Below are positions 1 to 8,156 of a DNA stretch of 64,000 bases, in pieces. Position 1 is the stretch's first letter; each line of letters starts with the position of its first letter. Location: assembly GCA_017432305.1 (NCBI GenBank), contig JAFRJK010000008.1, positions 1-64,000 of the forward strand. The letters run 5' to 3'. This DNA is from Candidatus Saccharimonadota bacterium. Its GTDB lineage: Bacteria > Patescibacteriota > Saccharimonadia > Saccharimonadales > Saccharimonadaceae. The notes below the pieces were generated by a model. It was not told the origin of the DNA, made no database searches, and saw only the letters and a list, made by a program, of their open reading frames with translations. The position numbers and the translations under genes were made by a program.

Positions 1-81
1 ACTCTTTTTCTATACCACGACGAGTACCGGACGAAGATCTGGGCGCAGTCCTGGATAGAAAAAGAGATTTTCTTGACGTGA
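1..81 (+). CDS. 3' end of an unidentified gene (partial)
   Basis: Frame 1 is open from the window edge and ends with TGA at 79-81. The 26 residues include KIWAQSW followed by a charged end. That is too little to name a family. It lies 5' of the sugar transferase in the same direction, so it could be another surface-glycan gene, but a promoter lies between them. The reading frame is plausible but unproven. Confidence 0.4.
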   Translation, partial: TLFLYHDEYRTKIWAQSWIEKEIFLT

Positions 82-109
82 GCGGTATGGAAGAATAGTT
101 AGGTGTTGG

Positions 110-139
110 TTGGTTTTGTCATACCACTTATGCTATAAT
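110..139 (+). promoter_or_regulatory. Promoter of the sugar-transferase gene
   Basis: A TATAAT at 134-139 is preceded by TGC, giving an extended -10. A weak -35 (TTGGTT, 110-115) lies 18 nt upstream. Transcription would begin near 146. The leader contains a strong AGGAGG at 161-166. Confidence 0.55.
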
Positions 140-201
140 TATATTAGCGACAGTTATGACAGGAGGTACCTACGAAAAGGGAAACAGGCATAGTTTTTAG
201 G

Positions 202-1620
202 GTGGCGTTGATTATAGGGGACATAATCGGGATCGTCACCTCTTTTCTTTATGCCTATTTAATTCGTATCCATATTGATAACCGTCCATATTATTTCGTT
301 GCCAACCCAGGAAAATTCATTCTTGCAATTAGTGCGCTTCTCCCGATTTGGGTTTTAATTCTTTTTACCCTCGGCCTTTATAATCGTAATATTATTATGA
401 ACCGCTCACGTATCCCGGAAGTTTTTCGTCTTGCCGCCGCGAGTATTATTGGAGTGATGTCAATTATCACGGTCGACTTTTTCCTAGATAGCAACCTTTT
501 CCCAGTTCGCCCAATCGCCCTTTATGCAATCTTAACTTGCTTTATTTCGCTAGTTGTAATCCGTACGATTATTAAAAGCATTCGTCGTCTAGTCCTTCGT
601 AAGAAAATCGGTCTTCAAAAAGTTTTAATTGTTGGGAACAATGAGAATACGAAGGAGCTAATCCTAAATATCTTAAATCACCCTGAAGAGGGTTATCGTA
701 TTGTTGGGGTTGTGAGTAAAAAGAGCTTAATCCCGAAGGAATTTCGAAGAAAATATTATTATTCCTCTCTAAAACAAGCTCTTCTTCATACTTACCCGGA
801 TATCATTTTTCAAACTGACGAAAAAAGAATTGAGTATGTCTATAAAAAGTCCGTCGAAAGACATCTCCTCTACTATTTTGTTCCAACGGAATCTAATTTA
901 TCTACTCATATCGGCGAACTTGAGCTAGTAGGGAACACCCCAGTAATTTTAGTGAAAGCCACACCTTTGATTGGTGGCGTAAAAGTCTTAAAACGTTTTA
1001 TAGATGTTTTAATTGGCGGTTTGATAACATTACTCGCTTTAATTCCGATGGCGCTAATTCTAATTATCCAAAAATTAACAAACCCAAGAGCAAAAGCAAT
1101 TTACACCCAAATTCGTCTAACTCGTTATAACGAAAAAATCAAAATCTATAAGTTTCGTTCGATGAAGCCCGAATATTCCGGCTTAAGCCCAGAAGAAGCA
1201 TTTCTAAAGATGCAAAAGCAAAAGCTAATAAAAGATGCGAAAAAATTATCTGAAGAATATCGAAGAAATGGCGACTATCTTAAAGATGATCCAAGAATTA
1301 CGCGTTTTGGTGATTTTCTCCGAAAAACTTCACTCGACGAACTTCCTCAACTTATAAACGTTTTAAAAGGCGATATCTCGCTTGTCGGCCCGCGTGCACT
1401 TGTCCCTGGTGAACTAAAAGATTATGGCGATAGAAGCCTTTTGCTCTCCGTAAAATCTGGGTTAACTGGCCTTGCCCAAGTTTCTGGACGTCGTGACATC
1501 AGCTTTAAAGAACGCCGCGCTCTCGACATCTATTATGTCCAAAACTGGTCCGTCCGTTTCGATTTTCAAATCCTTCTTCGCACAATTAGAGCTGTCTTAA
1601 CAGGGAAAGGCGCGAAATGA
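202..1620 (+). CDS. Undecaprenyl-phosphate glycosyl-1-phosphate transferase (priming sugar transferase)
   Basis: This enzyme moves a sugar-1-phosphate onto the undecaprenyl carrier and so starts a surface-glycan repeat unit at the inner membrane face. Four hydrophobic segments lie in residues 1-122. A Rossmann-like CoA-binding-3 domain follows (about 138-250), then one more membrane helix and the catalytic Bac_transf domain (263-472) with KFRSM, SLDELPQL and GDISLVGPR. The length (472 aa) suits the WcaJ/WbaP-like class. The start is doubtful. GTG at 202 is the first permitted start, but the frame is open to 160. AGGAGG at 161-166 is ideally spaced for the ACG codon at 172, which would add a basic N-terminus typical of the family. 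Its stop overlaps the next start by 4 nt, so the two are co-translated. Confidence 0.9.
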   Translation: MALIIGDIIGIVTSFLYAYLIRIHIDNRPYYFVANPGKFILAISALLPIWVLILFTLGLYNRNIIMNRSRIPEVFRLAAASIIGVMSIITVDFFLDSNLFPVRPIALYAILTCFISLVVIRTIIKSIRRLVLRKKIGLQKVLIVGNNENTKELILNILNHPEEGYRIVGVVSKKSLIPKEFRRKYYYSSLKQALLHTYPDIIFQTDEKRIEYVYKKSVERHLLYYFVPTESNLSTHIGELELVGNTPVILVKATPLIGGVKVLKRFIDVLIGGLITLLALIPMALILIIQKLTNPRAKAIYTQIRLTRYNEKIKIYKFRSMKPEYSGLSPEEAFLKMQKQKLIKDAKKLSEEYRRNGDYLKDDPRITRFGDFLRKTSLDELPQLINVLKGDISLVGPRALVPGELKDYGDRSLLLSVKSGLTGLAQVSGRRDISFKERRALDIYYVQNWSVRFDFQILLRTIRAVLTGKGAK

Positions 1621-4253
1621 AAGTTGCTCTTGTTTGTGATTGGTTGACTGAATCTGGTGGTGCCGAAGAAGTAATAAAAAAGTTTCACGAAATTTATCCT
1701 ACTGCCCCAATCTATACTTCACAATATCGAAAGGGAAGAACGCCTTGGCTAAAAGGTTCTGACGTTAGAACCGGCTACCTAAACTTTTTCCCCGTAAAAT
1801 CTCGTCGTTTTATCGCTCCACTCCGTCAGAAATACTTTAAAAATCTTAATTTAGATGAATATGACCTCGTTATTTCTATTACCGGTTGCGACGCGAAATT
1901 GATAAAAACTAATGGGACTCACCTCTGTTATTGCCACGTCCCAACCCAATATTATTGGGGAAAAAGGGAAGAATATCTAAAAAATCCAGGCTTCGGGCTC
2001 TTAAATCCGCTCGCCCGCGCCATGTATAAAAAATTCTTACCAATTTTAGCGACGGTAGATTTAGAATCCGCAAGAAATCCGGATGAATTTGTTACCATTT
2101 CAAACTTTGCAAAACGGGAAATTAAGACCTATTATAAAAGGGAAGCAAAGGTCGTAAATCCCCCTGTTAATTATGCGCTTTTCTCGCAGTTTGTGGAAAA
2201 CTACAACACGAAAAAAGGGAAAAGTCAAATAAAAATATTACATAATAAAACAATAAAAAAGCAAAAATGTCAAGCGCCTAAATCCGAACAAAAGTTTTAC
2301 ACCGGTCTTAAAAATGTGGAAAACTTAAGTGCATTGACTGAAATCCTAACAAAATATCCGAACGGTTTTTATTTAAATTTTTCTCGTCAAGTAAATTGGA
2401 AAAATCTCGACTTACTTATAAAAACTTGTAAAAAATTAAAATTACCTTTAGTTCTTGTTGGGAATGGTCCAGAAAATAAAAATCTAAAACACCTAGCTAG
2501 TAATTCTCCATTTATAACTTTTGTCGATTTTCTTGGAAAAACCGACCTTGCTTTCTTAGCTAGCCTATCGAAAGCTTTCATTTTTCCATCTGAAGAACCT
2601 TTCGGGATTGCTCCGATTGAGGCAATGAGCGCTGGCTGCCCAGTTATTGCTCTAAAAAAAGGCGGTGCTCTCGACTATATTAAAGAGGGAAAAAATGGCT
2701 TTTTCTTTAAAAAACCAACCATCGATTCCCTTGAAAAAATTCTAAAAAAATTTGAAGCTCGAATAGTTCCCCTTGACCGTAAAAAGGTGAGTAAATCCGT
2801 CGAGAAGTTCTCTTCTGAAAATTTTGACAAAAATTGGGAAAAAATTACGAAAAAGCTCTCTAAAAAGTCCCATAGTTCCCTTGGCCGATCCTCTAAAACC
2901 CCTAAAAATTCATTAAAGTCCTTCCTCTTTTATTCCTTCCCGGCTATCCTTTTCTTCTCTTTCTTTCCAAGCCTAAAACTTGGTGAAACCGATTCGATGT
3001 ATCTTGAACTTTCCCTGCCTTTGATTTGGCTTGCACTTTTCTCACTCATCAGTTTAAAGGACGTTCTAAAATATCTTAAAACGAATTTTAAAACCCCACT
3101 TCTTCTCTTCCCGCTTTTTCTCGCTCTCTCTGTTTTATGGTCTAAAAACCCTCTCCGCGGTTTTCTAACCTTCGGTGTTTCTCTCTGTATTTTTATTTCA
3201 ATTATCTCTTTCATTCTTTTTATAAAAATCTCCAATTTAGAAAAAAATCCTTGGCGTGAAAAACTCCGAAAAATTATTTTTACCTCGACCACACTCATCT
3301 GCTTTTTCTGCATTTTTCAAGCTATTTTTGATGCTCTCGGCGTCGAACGTAATGCGGCTCTTCTCTGTGAAGGCTGTGTTTCGAAAACTTTTGGCTTTCC
3401 GCACGTAAATGGTTTTACAGTTGAACCACAATTTATGGGTAGCCTCCTTCTCGCCCCGATTCTACTCGTCTTTAATTCCCTATTAAAAAATAAAACTAGA
3501 AAAAGTCAAATAAGGCTCGTTACTCTCTTAACCCTCTTCCTCTTTACACTCTTTTTAACTTTTTCTCGTGGCGCAATTTTCGCTCTTTTCTTTATGCTCC
3601 TTACATTAGTTTTTAAAAATCTGAAATCTTTAAAGAACCTTTTAAAAATTGTTGGAATTCCACTCCTTTCTCTCTTTCTTACGCTTAATTTCCAAGGTCT
3701 TCTTGCCGAGCTCGGCCCGACTAATGTGAGTTACCAAACCGCAATAAAAACTTCAATTAATCAACTTTCCCTCGGGAAAATTGATTTTACTACTACCGAT
3801 GCTCTCTCGACCGATTTTCCCGAACCGCCAATAACTCCTCTCGTTGAAGAGCCTCTCTTTTCTGGATACATTGCTGAATCTACAGATCGTCGTCTTGAGC
3901 TTGCAACCTACGCCTTGAAAATCTGGTCGAAAAACCCAACTAATACACTCTTTGGGACTGGTCTCGGCTCAAGCGGGACTGTGATGCTTGAGGACTTTCC
4001 ATCTCAAGGGATAAAAAAAGAAATTGTTCAAAACGAATATCTTGAAGTTCTCCTTGAAACTGGCTTAATTGGTATAATTTTCCTTATTCTCTCGGTAGTG
4101 ACTTTCATAAAACTTGAACATCTAAAATTAAATTTCTATTTCGTTGCCCTCCTGCTCGCTTACGCTGTTTCAATTCTCTTTTTCTCTGGTCTCCCGAACG
4201 CTCTCCATATTTATCTCTTACCTGTTATATGGTATAATTTACTACATGAATAG
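1617..4253 (+). CDS. Fused GT4 glycosyltransferase and O-antigen polymerase/ligase-like membrane protein
   Basis: This is one 878-aa reading frame with two modules. Residues 1-410 are a GT-B fold GT4: GGAEEV near the N-terminus, FVTISNFAK, and the donor-site block PSEEPFGIAPIEAMSAG, followed by GGALDYI. Residues 430-875 are a polytopic membrane domain with FSRGAIFAL and a late loop containing GTGLGSSG and QNEYLEVLLETGLIG, as in Wzy/WaaL proteins. Residues 200-245 look like an extra Lys-rich insertion in the GT domain. The pair would add a sugar and then polymerise or ligate the lipid-linked glycan. These activities are normally separate genes. The fusion is continuous in sequence, with no internal stop. 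It starts by an ATGA overlap with the sugar transferase. Confidence 0.85.
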   Translation: MKVALVCDWLTESGGAEEVIKKFHEIYPTAPIYTSQYRKGRTPWLKGSDVRTGYLNFFPVKSRRFIAPLRQKYFKNLNLDEYDLVISITGCDAKLIKTNGTHLCYCHVPTQYYWGKREEYLKNPGFGLLNPLARAMYKKFLPILATVDLESARNPDEFVTISNFAKREIKTYYKREAKVVNPPVNYALFSQFVENYNTKKGKSQIKILHNKTIKKQKCQAPKSEQKFYTGLKNVENLSALTEILTKYPNGFYLNFSRQVNWKNLDLLIKTCKKLKLPLVLVGNGPENKNLKHLASNSPFITFVDFLGKTDLAFLASLSKAFIFPSEEPFGIAPIEAMSAGCPVIALKKGGALDYIKEGKNGFFFKKPTIDSLEKILKKFEARIVPLDRKKVSKSVEKFSSENFDKNWEKITKKLSKKSHSSLGRSSKTPKNSLKSFLFYSFPAILFFSFFPSLKLGETDSMYLELSLPLIWLALFSLISLKDVLKYLKTNFKTPLLLFPLFLALSVLWSKNPLRGFLTFGVSLCIFISIISFILFIKISNLEKNPWREKLRKIIFTSTTLICFFCIFQAIFDALGVERNAALLCEGCVSKTFGFPHVNGFTVEPQFMGSLLLAPILLVFNSLLKNKTRKSQIRLVTLLTLFLFTLFLTFSRGAIFALFFMLLTLVFKNLKSLKNLLKIVGIPLLSLFLTLNFQGLLAELGPTNVSYQTAIKTSINQLSLGKIDFTTTDALSTDFPEPPITPLVEEPLFSGYIAESTDRRLELATYALKIWSKNPTNTLFGTGLGSSGTVMLEDFPSQGIKKEIVQNEYLEVLLETGLIGIIFLILSVVTFIKLEHLKLNFYFVALLLAYAVSILFFSGLPNALHIYLLPVIWYNLLHE

Positions 4254-5043
4254 AGTTAAAATCGTCTTCCCAGAATACGGAAACGAAGTGGTGAAATCTG
4301 CGCTAAATTTAGCTAAAGAAAAATATGGTGATGGGCTAGAAATTTTAACGGCTGAAAGTGTTGAAGAGGCCTGCGAGAAAGTCCGTGATAATATCGCTGA
4401 CGCAATGGTCGCCGGAATCGATCATACTTCTAGGGAGATTATTCTCTCTTGTCGAGATATTATTGGTGTAAAAAACCCAAAAATTACGAAAATTTTCTCT
4501 GCTAGTTTCGTTTTAGAGAGAAATGATGAAATTTATGTTCTCGGTGATGCTGCAGCTTGTAAAAATCCAGATGAAGATATGCTTTTTGATGTCGTTCTCC
4601 AGACTTATGAAACTGCAAAAACTGTTTTAAACGAACCTCCAAAAATTGCAATGCTTTCTTTCTCGACTCTTGGCTCTGGTGGTGATGATAAATCAATCAG
4701 TAGAATCCGAAATATTGTTAGTCGCATCCATGAAGCCTATCCTGAAATCGCAATCGACGGTGAACTTCAACTTGACGCTGCAATCGATAAAGAAATCGGC
4801 GATAAAAAAGCTCCCGGCTCGACTGTTGCAGGACGCGCAAATGTTCTTATCGTCCCCGACCTAAACTCTGGGAATATCCTCTATAAAGCAATGGAAAGAT
4901 TCGGCGGCTTTACTGCTGCTGGCCCAATTCTTCAAGGTTTTAAGGCCCCAGTTTCCGATCTTAGCCGTGGCAGCACCGTCGAAGATGTTTTATCTGCGAT
5001 CGACATCGAAATAAAGCTAGTTAAAGCGAAAAATAATGCTTAA
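4246..5043 (+). CDS. pta: Phosphate acetyltransferase family protein
   Basis: It converts acetyl-CoA plus phosphate to acetyl phosphate, or the related phosphotransbutyrylase reaction. The C-terminal half carries the family signature: GELQLDAAI, KAPGSTVAGRANVLI, DLNSGNILYK, GPILQG and DLSRG. At 265 aa it is shorter than stand-alone Pta catalytic domains (about 320 aa). The ATG at 4246 is chosen over an upstream frame extension because the protein begins NRVKIVFPE there and a TATAAT (4233-4238) ends 7 nt before it, predicting a leaderless transcript. It overlaps the previous stop. No acetate kinase is in the window. Function is secure at family level; substrate is not. Confidence 0.85.
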   Translation: MNRVKIVFPEYGNEVVKSALNLAKEKYGDGLEILTAESVEEACEKVRDNIADAMVAGIDHTSREIILSCRDIIGVKNPKITKIFSASFVLERNDEIYVLGDAAACKNPDEDMLFDVVLQTYETAKTVLNEPPKIAMLSFSTLGSGGDDKSISRIRNIVSRIHEAYPEIAIDGELQLDAAIDKEIGDKKAPGSTVAGRANVLIVPDLNSGNILYKAMERFGGFTAAGPILQGFKAPVSDLSRGSTVEDVLSAIDIEIKLVKAKNNA

Positions 5044-5614
5044 AAAATATTTTGATAATGGCGTTCTAACTGAAAAAGCCGATAATGTTACCCCGGGCTT
5101 TATTCAAGCTCTTTCCTTTGGCCTAATTCGTTATATGGGAAATAGCCGTGATTCTTCTTCTGGCGCCGAACGCCCGCTTAGTATCTTAATTTCCTACGAC
5201 GGAGAAAAAACGAAAGAAATCTTTAATTATTTTGCAGATGCGCTCGAAACAATCGGTATTGAAGTTGGTGACGCTGGAGTTCTTGAGAAAAAAGGTTTAG
5301 AAATTGCCTTTTTTGATCTTAATTTTGATAGCGGGATTTTTATAAGCAAAGAAAAAGATGAAATAAAAATCGAAATTTTTGAACGTGGCGACGATATTGG
5401 CGGACTCGAAGCGAGTCTCCCCGGAGGTGTTAATTTTAAAGGAAAAGTTAAATCTGTCCCTTATGCCCTCCCAATTCCTCAAATCGCCGTAAACCATATC
5501 GAGCACGCTCTGAATACCGAGACTGGATTTACTGTAATGAAAGCTGAGCTAATTCGCGATATGAGAAAAGAAGCCTTAAATTGTTATGAAAATTATCTAA
5601 ATAAGGTAAAATAG
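5036..5614 (+). CDS. Degenerate phosphohexomutase domain-I-like protein
   Basis: The 192-aa protein overlaps the end of pta by 8 nt. Its layout resembles domain I of phosphoglucomutase/phosphoglucosamine mutase: a VTPGF start, a strand-helix unit (ILISYDGEKTKEIFNYF), an IGIEVGDAG turn, then DSGIFISK where true enzymes have the TASHNP loop with the phosphorylated serine. That loop and the remaining three domains are absent. A mutase activity is therefore unlikely. It may be a binding or regulatory remnant. Homology is inferred from motif order only. Confidence 0.45.
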   Translation: MLKKYFDNGVLTEKADNVTPGFIQALSFGLIRYMGNSRDSSSGAERPLSILISYDGEKTKEIFNYFADALETIGIEVGDAGVLEKKGLEIAFFDLNFDSGIFISKEKDEIKIEIFERGDDIGGLEASLPGGVNFKGKVKSVPYALPIPQIAVNHIEHALNTETGFTVMKAELIRDMRKEALNCYENYLNKVK

Positions 5615-5618
5615 AGTT

Positions 5619-6914
5619 ATGAATATTTATATTTCGGGAATTTCTGGAACCGGGATGGGGCCGCTCGCTTTGATGGCAAAAAATGCTGGCCACACCGTTT
5701 TTGGTTCTGATAAAAATCCTGGCCCGATTTTAAAGGAACTTGAAGCTGAAAATATTGAGTTCAAAATTAGTGACCAAGATGGAAAATTCCTCGAAGAAAA
5801 ATTTGAAAATACTGGCGTTGATTGGTTTGTCTATACTTCTGCACTTCCTGAAAATCATCCTGAATTAGTCTATGCAAAAACCCACGGAATAAAAACTTCA
5901 AAACGTGATGAGTTTATCGATTTTCTCGTTAAAGAATTAAATCTAAAGATGGTTGCTGTCGCTGGAACACATGGAAAAACGACGACAACTTCGATGATAA
6001 TTTGGGCAGGCTTAAAACTTGGACTTCCAATTTCCTACCTTGTCGGGACAACCCTTGGTTTTGCAAAATCCGGAAAATATAACCCTGAAGATAAATTCTT
6101 TATCTACGAGGCTGATGAATATGACCGGAATTTTCTCGCCTTTTCGCCTTGGTTATCGTTAATTACCTTCGTTTCCTATGACCATCCAGATATTTATAAA
6201 ACCGAAGAAGAGTACAAAGACGCTTTTAAAACTTTCGAAACAAAATCTGAAAATGTAATTTTTGGGAATCCATCTGCTGCGCCTGATTCCCTTGGTTATC
6301 TAACTGAAAAAAATATTCCAGCTCGTGTTATTTTAACTAGTGACTCTAGAATAAATCTTTCTGGAAAAGCTCGTCGTGAAGATGCAACGACCGCTCTTAA
6401 TGCAATTTTAAAAATGGCAGAAGAAATAAATTATGACCTGCCAGAAGAAAAAATCGTTGAAATTTTAAATGAGTTCCCAGGTGTTGGAAGAAGATTTGAA
6501 AAACTTGGTGACGGAATCTATACGGATTACGGTCACCATCCTGAAGAGATTATCTCGACGCTCGAAATGGCGCACGAAGAAGCCTCAAAAACTGGAAAAA
6601 AGGGAATCGTTGTGATTTACGAACCACATCAAAACACTCGCCAACACGAAGTAAAAGATGGCTATAAAACTGCCTTTAAAGATGCTGATAAACTTTTTTG
6701 GCTCCCAACTTATTTAACTCGTGAAGATAAAAGCTTAGAAATAATCACTCCAAAAATGTTTATCGACTCTCTTGAAAATAAAGAAATCGGGGAACCAGCC
6801 GAAATGAATCCTGAGCTTGCCGAAAAACTGAAGTCTTTAAAAAATGAAGGTTATCTAATTCTTCTTATGACCGCTGGTCCGGCAGACGAGTGGTTCCGCG
6901 GAATTTGGCAATAA
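5619..6914 (+). CDS. murC: UDP-N-acetylmuramate-alanine ligase family (Mur ligase)
   Basis: It adds L-alanine to UDP-MurNAc in peptidoglycan synthesis (cytosol, ATP-dependent). An N-terminal Rossmann fold opens with YISGISGTGMGPLA. The ATP site is AGTHGKTTTT, the central domain has EADEYDRNF and YDHPD, and the C-terminal domain has TDYGHHPEEI. At 431 aa it is about 30-40 aa shorter than typical MurC, and Mpl is an alternative. A TAAAAT (5607-5612) sits 6 nt before the ATG and overlaps the stop of the previous gene, so the gene may have its own leaderless promoter. Confidence 0.85.
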   Translation: MNIYISGISGTGMGPLALMAKNAGHTVFGSDKNPGPILKELEAENIEFKISDQDGKFLEEKFENTGVDWFVYTSALPENHPELVYAKTHGIKTSKRDEFIDFLVKELNLKMVAVAGTHGKTTTTSMIIWAGLKLGLPISYLVGTTLGFAKSGKYNPEDKFFIYEADEYDRNFLAFSPWLSLITFVSYDHPDIYKTEEEYKDAFKTFETKSENVIFGNPSAAPDSLGYLTEKNIPARVILTSDSRINLSGKARREDATTALNAILKMAEEINYDLPEEKIVEILNEFPGVGRRFEKLGDGIYTDYGHHPEEIISTLEMAHEEASKTGKKGIVVIYEPHQNTRQHEVKDGYKTAFKDADKLFWLPTYLTREDKSLEIITPKMFIDSLENKEIGEPAEMNPELAEKLKSLKNEGYLILLMTAGPADEWFRGIWQ

Positions 6915-6945
6915 GAAAAATCGTAATGTTATAATAGGTGTAATT

Positions 6946-7728
6946 ATGGGTGGAAACTGGAAAGAAAGGATTAAGGGCGAGACAAAAGAAAAACGCACTG
7001 GTTTTTTAAACTTTCTAAAAAGTATCCGTACCTGGCAATTAATTCTAATCCTGATTCCCCTCGGCTTTATTGACGCAACTTTGCTTCGTTTCGACCACCT
7101 CGAAATGAATAAATTAAAAGAAGCGGTCTTAACGGCTGACGCCGCTGGCGAAGACGAAAACGGAAATATTGAAGAAGGCGAAACCCAAAAATCTCAAGAG
7201 GAAATTAATAAAGATATCGAGGCTAAATTAAAAGATTTAAAAACCTTTACCGAATCACACATTATTGTGAACTTTGTTGAGAAAAACGGTACGAGTAATT
7301 TGATTTTTGGTACTGGACCGCTTTATCTAGAGCACCAATATAATCGTCTTGCCGCTGCCGCTCTCGCTAAAGCTCAGGAAATCGCGGCTAGTATATCCGA
7401 CGATAATCCAAATGGCAACGTTTATGGCTATGCAAACGCCGTCTGCCGTCCTCAAGCCATCGCAAACGGTTGGGCCTGGAACTCCGCTCAGTTTATAAAT
7501 TGTATGACCAGCGAAATTGCGAAGTACCCTGTAACTGACTACATAACTGAACAAATCACGGCGAATATTCCCTCTACTGCTCTCTTCCGTTATGATTTTG
7601 CTTCCCCAGCCTTCGCCCCGACGCTTTCTGGTTTTATGCTCCTTGTAACTGTAGCTATAATGGTTATAATTTTCATTCGAATTATCACTTGGCTTATCTT
7701 GAAAATCGCCTTAATCTTTATTAAATAA
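6946..7728 (+). CDS. Two-helix membrane protein of unknown function
   Basis: The 260-aa protein has a basic N-terminus, a membrane helix at about 30-48, a ~170-aa soluble region rich in Glu/Lys then Ala, and a hydrophobic C-terminus (about 222-258) long enough for one or two helices. Three cysteines lie in the soluble region. I recognise no family. A TATAAT (6930-6935) ends 10 nt before the ATG, so the 5' UTR would be only a few nt. It follows murC by 31 nt. Confidence 0.75.
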   Translation: MGGNWKERIKGETKEKRTGFLNFLKSIRTWQLILILIPLGFIDATLLRFDHLEMNKLKEAVLTADAAGEDENGNIEEGETQKSQEEINKDIEAKLKDLKTFTESHIIVNFVEKNGTSNLIFGTGPLYLEHQYNRLAAAALAKAQEIAASISDDNPNGNVYGYANAVCRPQAIANGWAWNSAQFINCMTSEIAKYPVTDYITEQITANIPSTALFRYDFASPAFAPTLSGFMLLVTVAIMVIIFIRIITWLILKIALIFIK

Positions 7729-7751
7729 CCTTATTTTCCCTATAAAACCCC

Positions 7752-7802
7752 TTGACAGATTTTTCTCCCTGTCATAAGATAAAAATATATAAACTAAGGA
7801 GG
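7752..7802 (+). promoter_or_regulatory. Consensus promoter and Shine-Dalgarno of the 68-aa gene
   Basis: TTGACA at 7752-7757, a 17-nt spacer, then TAAGAT at 7775-7780. A strong AAGGAGG at 7796-7802 is 4 nt from the ATG at 7807. This combination suggests high expression and contrasts with the leaderless genes nearby. Confidence 0.65.
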
Positions 7803-7806
7803 CTAA

Positions 7807-8013
7807 ATGGCTTATAGTATTACCAACAGTAAAGGTATTACCTATTACTTACACAAATCAGAAGTTACTCTTCGTGGCGGCAAACCTCAAACGATTTACT
7901 TCTTTACAAAGACTGAAAACAACGCTAAGGGTACTCCTTGCGACCTCCCTGCAGATCGCCAAGTTAACGAAAACCCACGTAACGGTTTCTTAACTCTTTC
8001 GAAGAAAAAATAA
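7807..8013 (+). CDS. Small conserved-type protein (YYLH...RGG...TIYFF)
   Basis: A 68-aa basic protein with the core TYYLHKSEVTLRGGKPQ and TIYFFTK, ending in NPRNGFLTLSKKK. I recall similar short proteins in CPR genomes, but no function is known to me. It is monocistronic: a strong promoter and RBS precede it and an intact hairpin terminator follows at 8026-8048. Both suggest a real, well-expressed gene. Confidence 0.75.
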   Translation: MAYSITNSKGITYYLHKSEVTLRGGKPQTIYFFTKTENNAKGTPCDLPADRQVNENPRNGFLTLSKKK

Positions 8014-8025
8014 TAAGTAAAAAAC

Positions 8026-8048
8026 GAGCCCCTCGAGGGCTCTTTTTT
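8026..8048 (+). terminator. Rho-independent terminator
   Basis: Six-bp stem GAGCCC/GGGCTC with a 5-nt loop and a T6 tail. The left repeat of the first tRNA-adjacent cassette begins 3 nt after the tail. Confidence 0.85.
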
Positions 8049-8050
8049 AT

Positions 8051-8082
8051 TGGTGGGGGCAAATTGGGCAGGCATTAACAAT
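8051..8082. repeat. Left repeat of cassette 1
   Basis: A 32-bp sequence starting TGGTGGGGGCAAATTGGGCA and ending GGCATTAACAAT. It matches 18864-18895 at 30 of 32 positions. Read on the minus strand it ends GCCCCCACCA, resembling a tRNA acceptor end with CCA. The ATTAACA core also recurs in the right-end repeats. Confidence 0.8.
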
Positions 8083-8156
8083 ATATCGAGAAGATATAAA
8101 GAATGGTTGCCGTTATTTAATGATATAATGGTATTGGATATAATTAAGGAAATATC

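Noticed and set aside
2930-3313. 127-aa minus-strand ORF inside the GT4-Wzy fusion
   Set aside because: Basic low-complexity product opposite membrane helices; typical antisense artefact.
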